A stretch of DNA of 6,825 nucleotides. Origin: Gammaproteobacteria bacterium (GTDB lineage Bacteria; Pseudomonadota; Gammaproteobacteria; S012-40). Positions 6,340 through 6,825 of this stretch are shown here, piece by piece. Every line of letters starts with the position of its first letter. Positions within the stretch are counted from its first letter, which is position 1. The notes under the pieces are model-generated. The model was given only the letters and a program-made list of their open reading frames with translations, made no database searches and was not told the origin of the DNA. The stretch spans positions 1 to 6,825 of the forward strand of contig JAOUPJ010000201.1 in assembly GCA_029879945.1 (NCBI GenBank), written 5' to 3'. The position numbers and the translations under genes were made by a program.

Positions 6340-6669
6340 TTAAAGTAAATAACCTTCGATTAGCTGAACATACCCTATTATTACAGCCAAAATGACGCCC
6401 ATAATGATTGACCCAAACATTATTTTCTCGCCTGTTTTTAGCTTTTCTTTTTTAGGCAAATAGAGGTAGATAATGTAAGAAAAAAGGATCAAAGACAAAA
6501 TCAGAAATATGAATATATAGTTACTAAAGGCCTGGGACCTGAGGCCCTCGATACTCATATCGATGCCAAACACTTCATTTGACTGCTCTTCCGCCCAGGC
6601 GAGGAAACTAATAGAACTGGCAATAGAAGCCACTGAAAATATAAAGAATTTTTTAATGAGTCTAAACAT
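6340..6669 (-). CDS. Signal peptide plus two-helix membrane protein, unrecognised; first gene of the unit
   Basis: This 109-residue protein begins with a signal sequence (MFRLIKK, hydrophobic core, cleavage likely after LAWA at residue 26). A short polar stretch (EEQSNEVFGIDMSIEGLRSQ) leads to two helices at about 49-71 and 84-103, joined by a basic loop PKKEKLKTGEK (72-82) that should be cytoplasmic. The C-terminus (EGYLL) is then periplasmic. An in-frame TGA stands 15 nt upstream of the ATG, and the next Met is at residue 38, so the start at 6669 is the only one that keeps the signal. The ribosome site is weak. There are no His or Cys residues, so a cofactor-binding role is unlikely; a structural or assembly subunit fits better. 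The upstream gap carries promoter-like sequences and the terminator of the preceding gene. Confidence 0.78.
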   Translation of the reverse strand: MFRLIKKFFIFSVASIASSISFLAWAEEQSNEVFGIDMSIEGLRSQAFSNYIFIFLILSLILFSYIIYLYLPKKEKLKTGEKIMFGSIIMGVILAVIIGYVQLIEGYLL

Positions 6670-6687
6670 AGTAATTGGAACTCATAC

Positions 6688-6724
6688 CTTATATCGACGG
6701 AATTGTGAGCGCCAAATCATACCA
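6688..6724 (-). promoter_or_regulatory. Candidate promoter(s) of the eight-gene unit
   Basis: On the minus strand TGGTATGAT (6724-6716) fits an extended -10 element, with no good -35 before it. Further on, TTGGCG (6715-6710) and TATAAG (6693-6688) are 16 bp apart, a fair sigma-70-type pair ending 18 bp before the ATG at 6669. Either would place the start of transcription between the upstream terminator and the first gene. This was judged by eye only. Confidence 0.35.
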
Positions 6725-6755
6725 AAATTCGAAGCAAATATCTCTATAAAAGAAA

Positions 6756-6783
6756 AGGCCGCCAGGGTTTCCCTCAGCGGCCT
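6756..6783 (-). terminator. Hairpin terminator of the upstream minus-strand gene
   Basis: AGGCCGC (6756-6762) pairs with GCGGCCT (6777-6783), and inside it AGGG (6764-6767) pairs with CCCT (6771-6774) around a TTT loop. Read on the minus strand the hairpin is followed by TTTTCTTTTAT, a good U-tract. On the plus strand only a weak T-rich stretch follows. It therefore ends the gene entering from the right and separates it from the eight-gene unit. Confidence 0.75.
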
Positions 6784-6807
6784 ATTTCTTAGAAAGCGAC
6801 TAAACGA

Positions 6808-6825
6808 CTAGTTAAATACGTCGTC
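6808..6825 (-). CDS. Last codons of an upstream gene (partial, frame uncertain)
   Basis: A minus-strand terminator at 6756-6783 implies a gene ending just to its right. In one frame the window edge reads DDVFN followed by TAG at 6808-6810, 24 bp before the hairpin. A second frame reads through to TAA at 6789-6791 and is nearly as plausible; the third stops at once. Too little is present to identify the product. Confidence 0.3.
   Translation of the reverse strand, partial: DDVFN

Noticed and set aside
6701..6711. AATTGTGAGCG, identical to one half of the E. coli lac operator
   Set aside because: There is no symmetric second half nearby and no sugar-utilisation genes; an 11-base chance match is the simplest explanation.
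6563..6811. Plus-strand open frame crossing the right-hand terminator and promoter region
   Set aside because: It runs through the signal-peptide coding region of the first gene in the minus unit and through a strong hairpin, with no ribosome site or protein-like features.
1..6825. CRISPR array, tRNA, rRNA, insertion sequence or phage genes
   Set aside because: No regularly spaced repeats, cloverleaf-like sequence, transposase or phage-type frames were seen; the window is nearly filled by the listed genes.

Overview
The window is a protein-coding stretch with moderate to low GC (estimated by eye, not computed) from a Gram-negative, respiring bacterium. Three things point to an envelope with a periplasm: Sec signal peptides ending in AxA-type sites, a membrane-anchored c-type cytochrome, and short single-pass membrane proteins. 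Gene style and the fused membrane/spermidine-synthase protein would fit a proteobacterium or a related deltaproteobacterial-type lineage, but I cannot assign a taxon from the sequence.

Layout from right to left, since most genes lie on the minus strand. At 6756-6825 are the last codons of a gene that enters from the right, and its terminator. At about 6688-6724 are promoter-like sequences. Eight tightly packed minus-strand genes follow, with gaps of 8-31 bp or overlaps of 4-14 bp: a signal-peptide plus two-helix protein (6340-6669), a CcoS/FixS-like single-pass protein with a charged helical tail (6026-6313), an anchored mono-haem cytochrome c (5542-6039), a membrane protein of about three helices (5031-5549), a membrane-anchored SUMF1/FGE-fold protein (3946-5034), a small protein with a GTG start (3678-3935), a His-bearing two-helix protein (3296-3646) and a large fused multi-pass/spermidine-synthase-like/TPR protein (675-3287). 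A bidirectional hairpin terminator (641-667) closes this unit. On its other side a 42-residue single-helix protein (491-619) is read on the plus strand and shares the same hairpin. Divergent from it, running off the left edge, is the N-terminal part of a membrane 4Fe-4S ferredoxin of the CcoG/NapH type (1-363).

Taken together, this looks like the accessory part of a membrane redox complex. The CcoG-like and CcoS-like proteins recall assembly factors of cbb3-type haem-copper oxidases, and the cytochrome c would carry electrons on the periplasmic face. The SUMF1-fold protein lacks the FGE catalytic cysteines and so resembles NirV-type, non-catalytic members. No oxidase or reductase catalytic subunit is inside the window. 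It may lie just outside, or the small membrane proteins may form a complex of their own. That interpretation is inference; the gene order, motifs and overlaps are seen directly.
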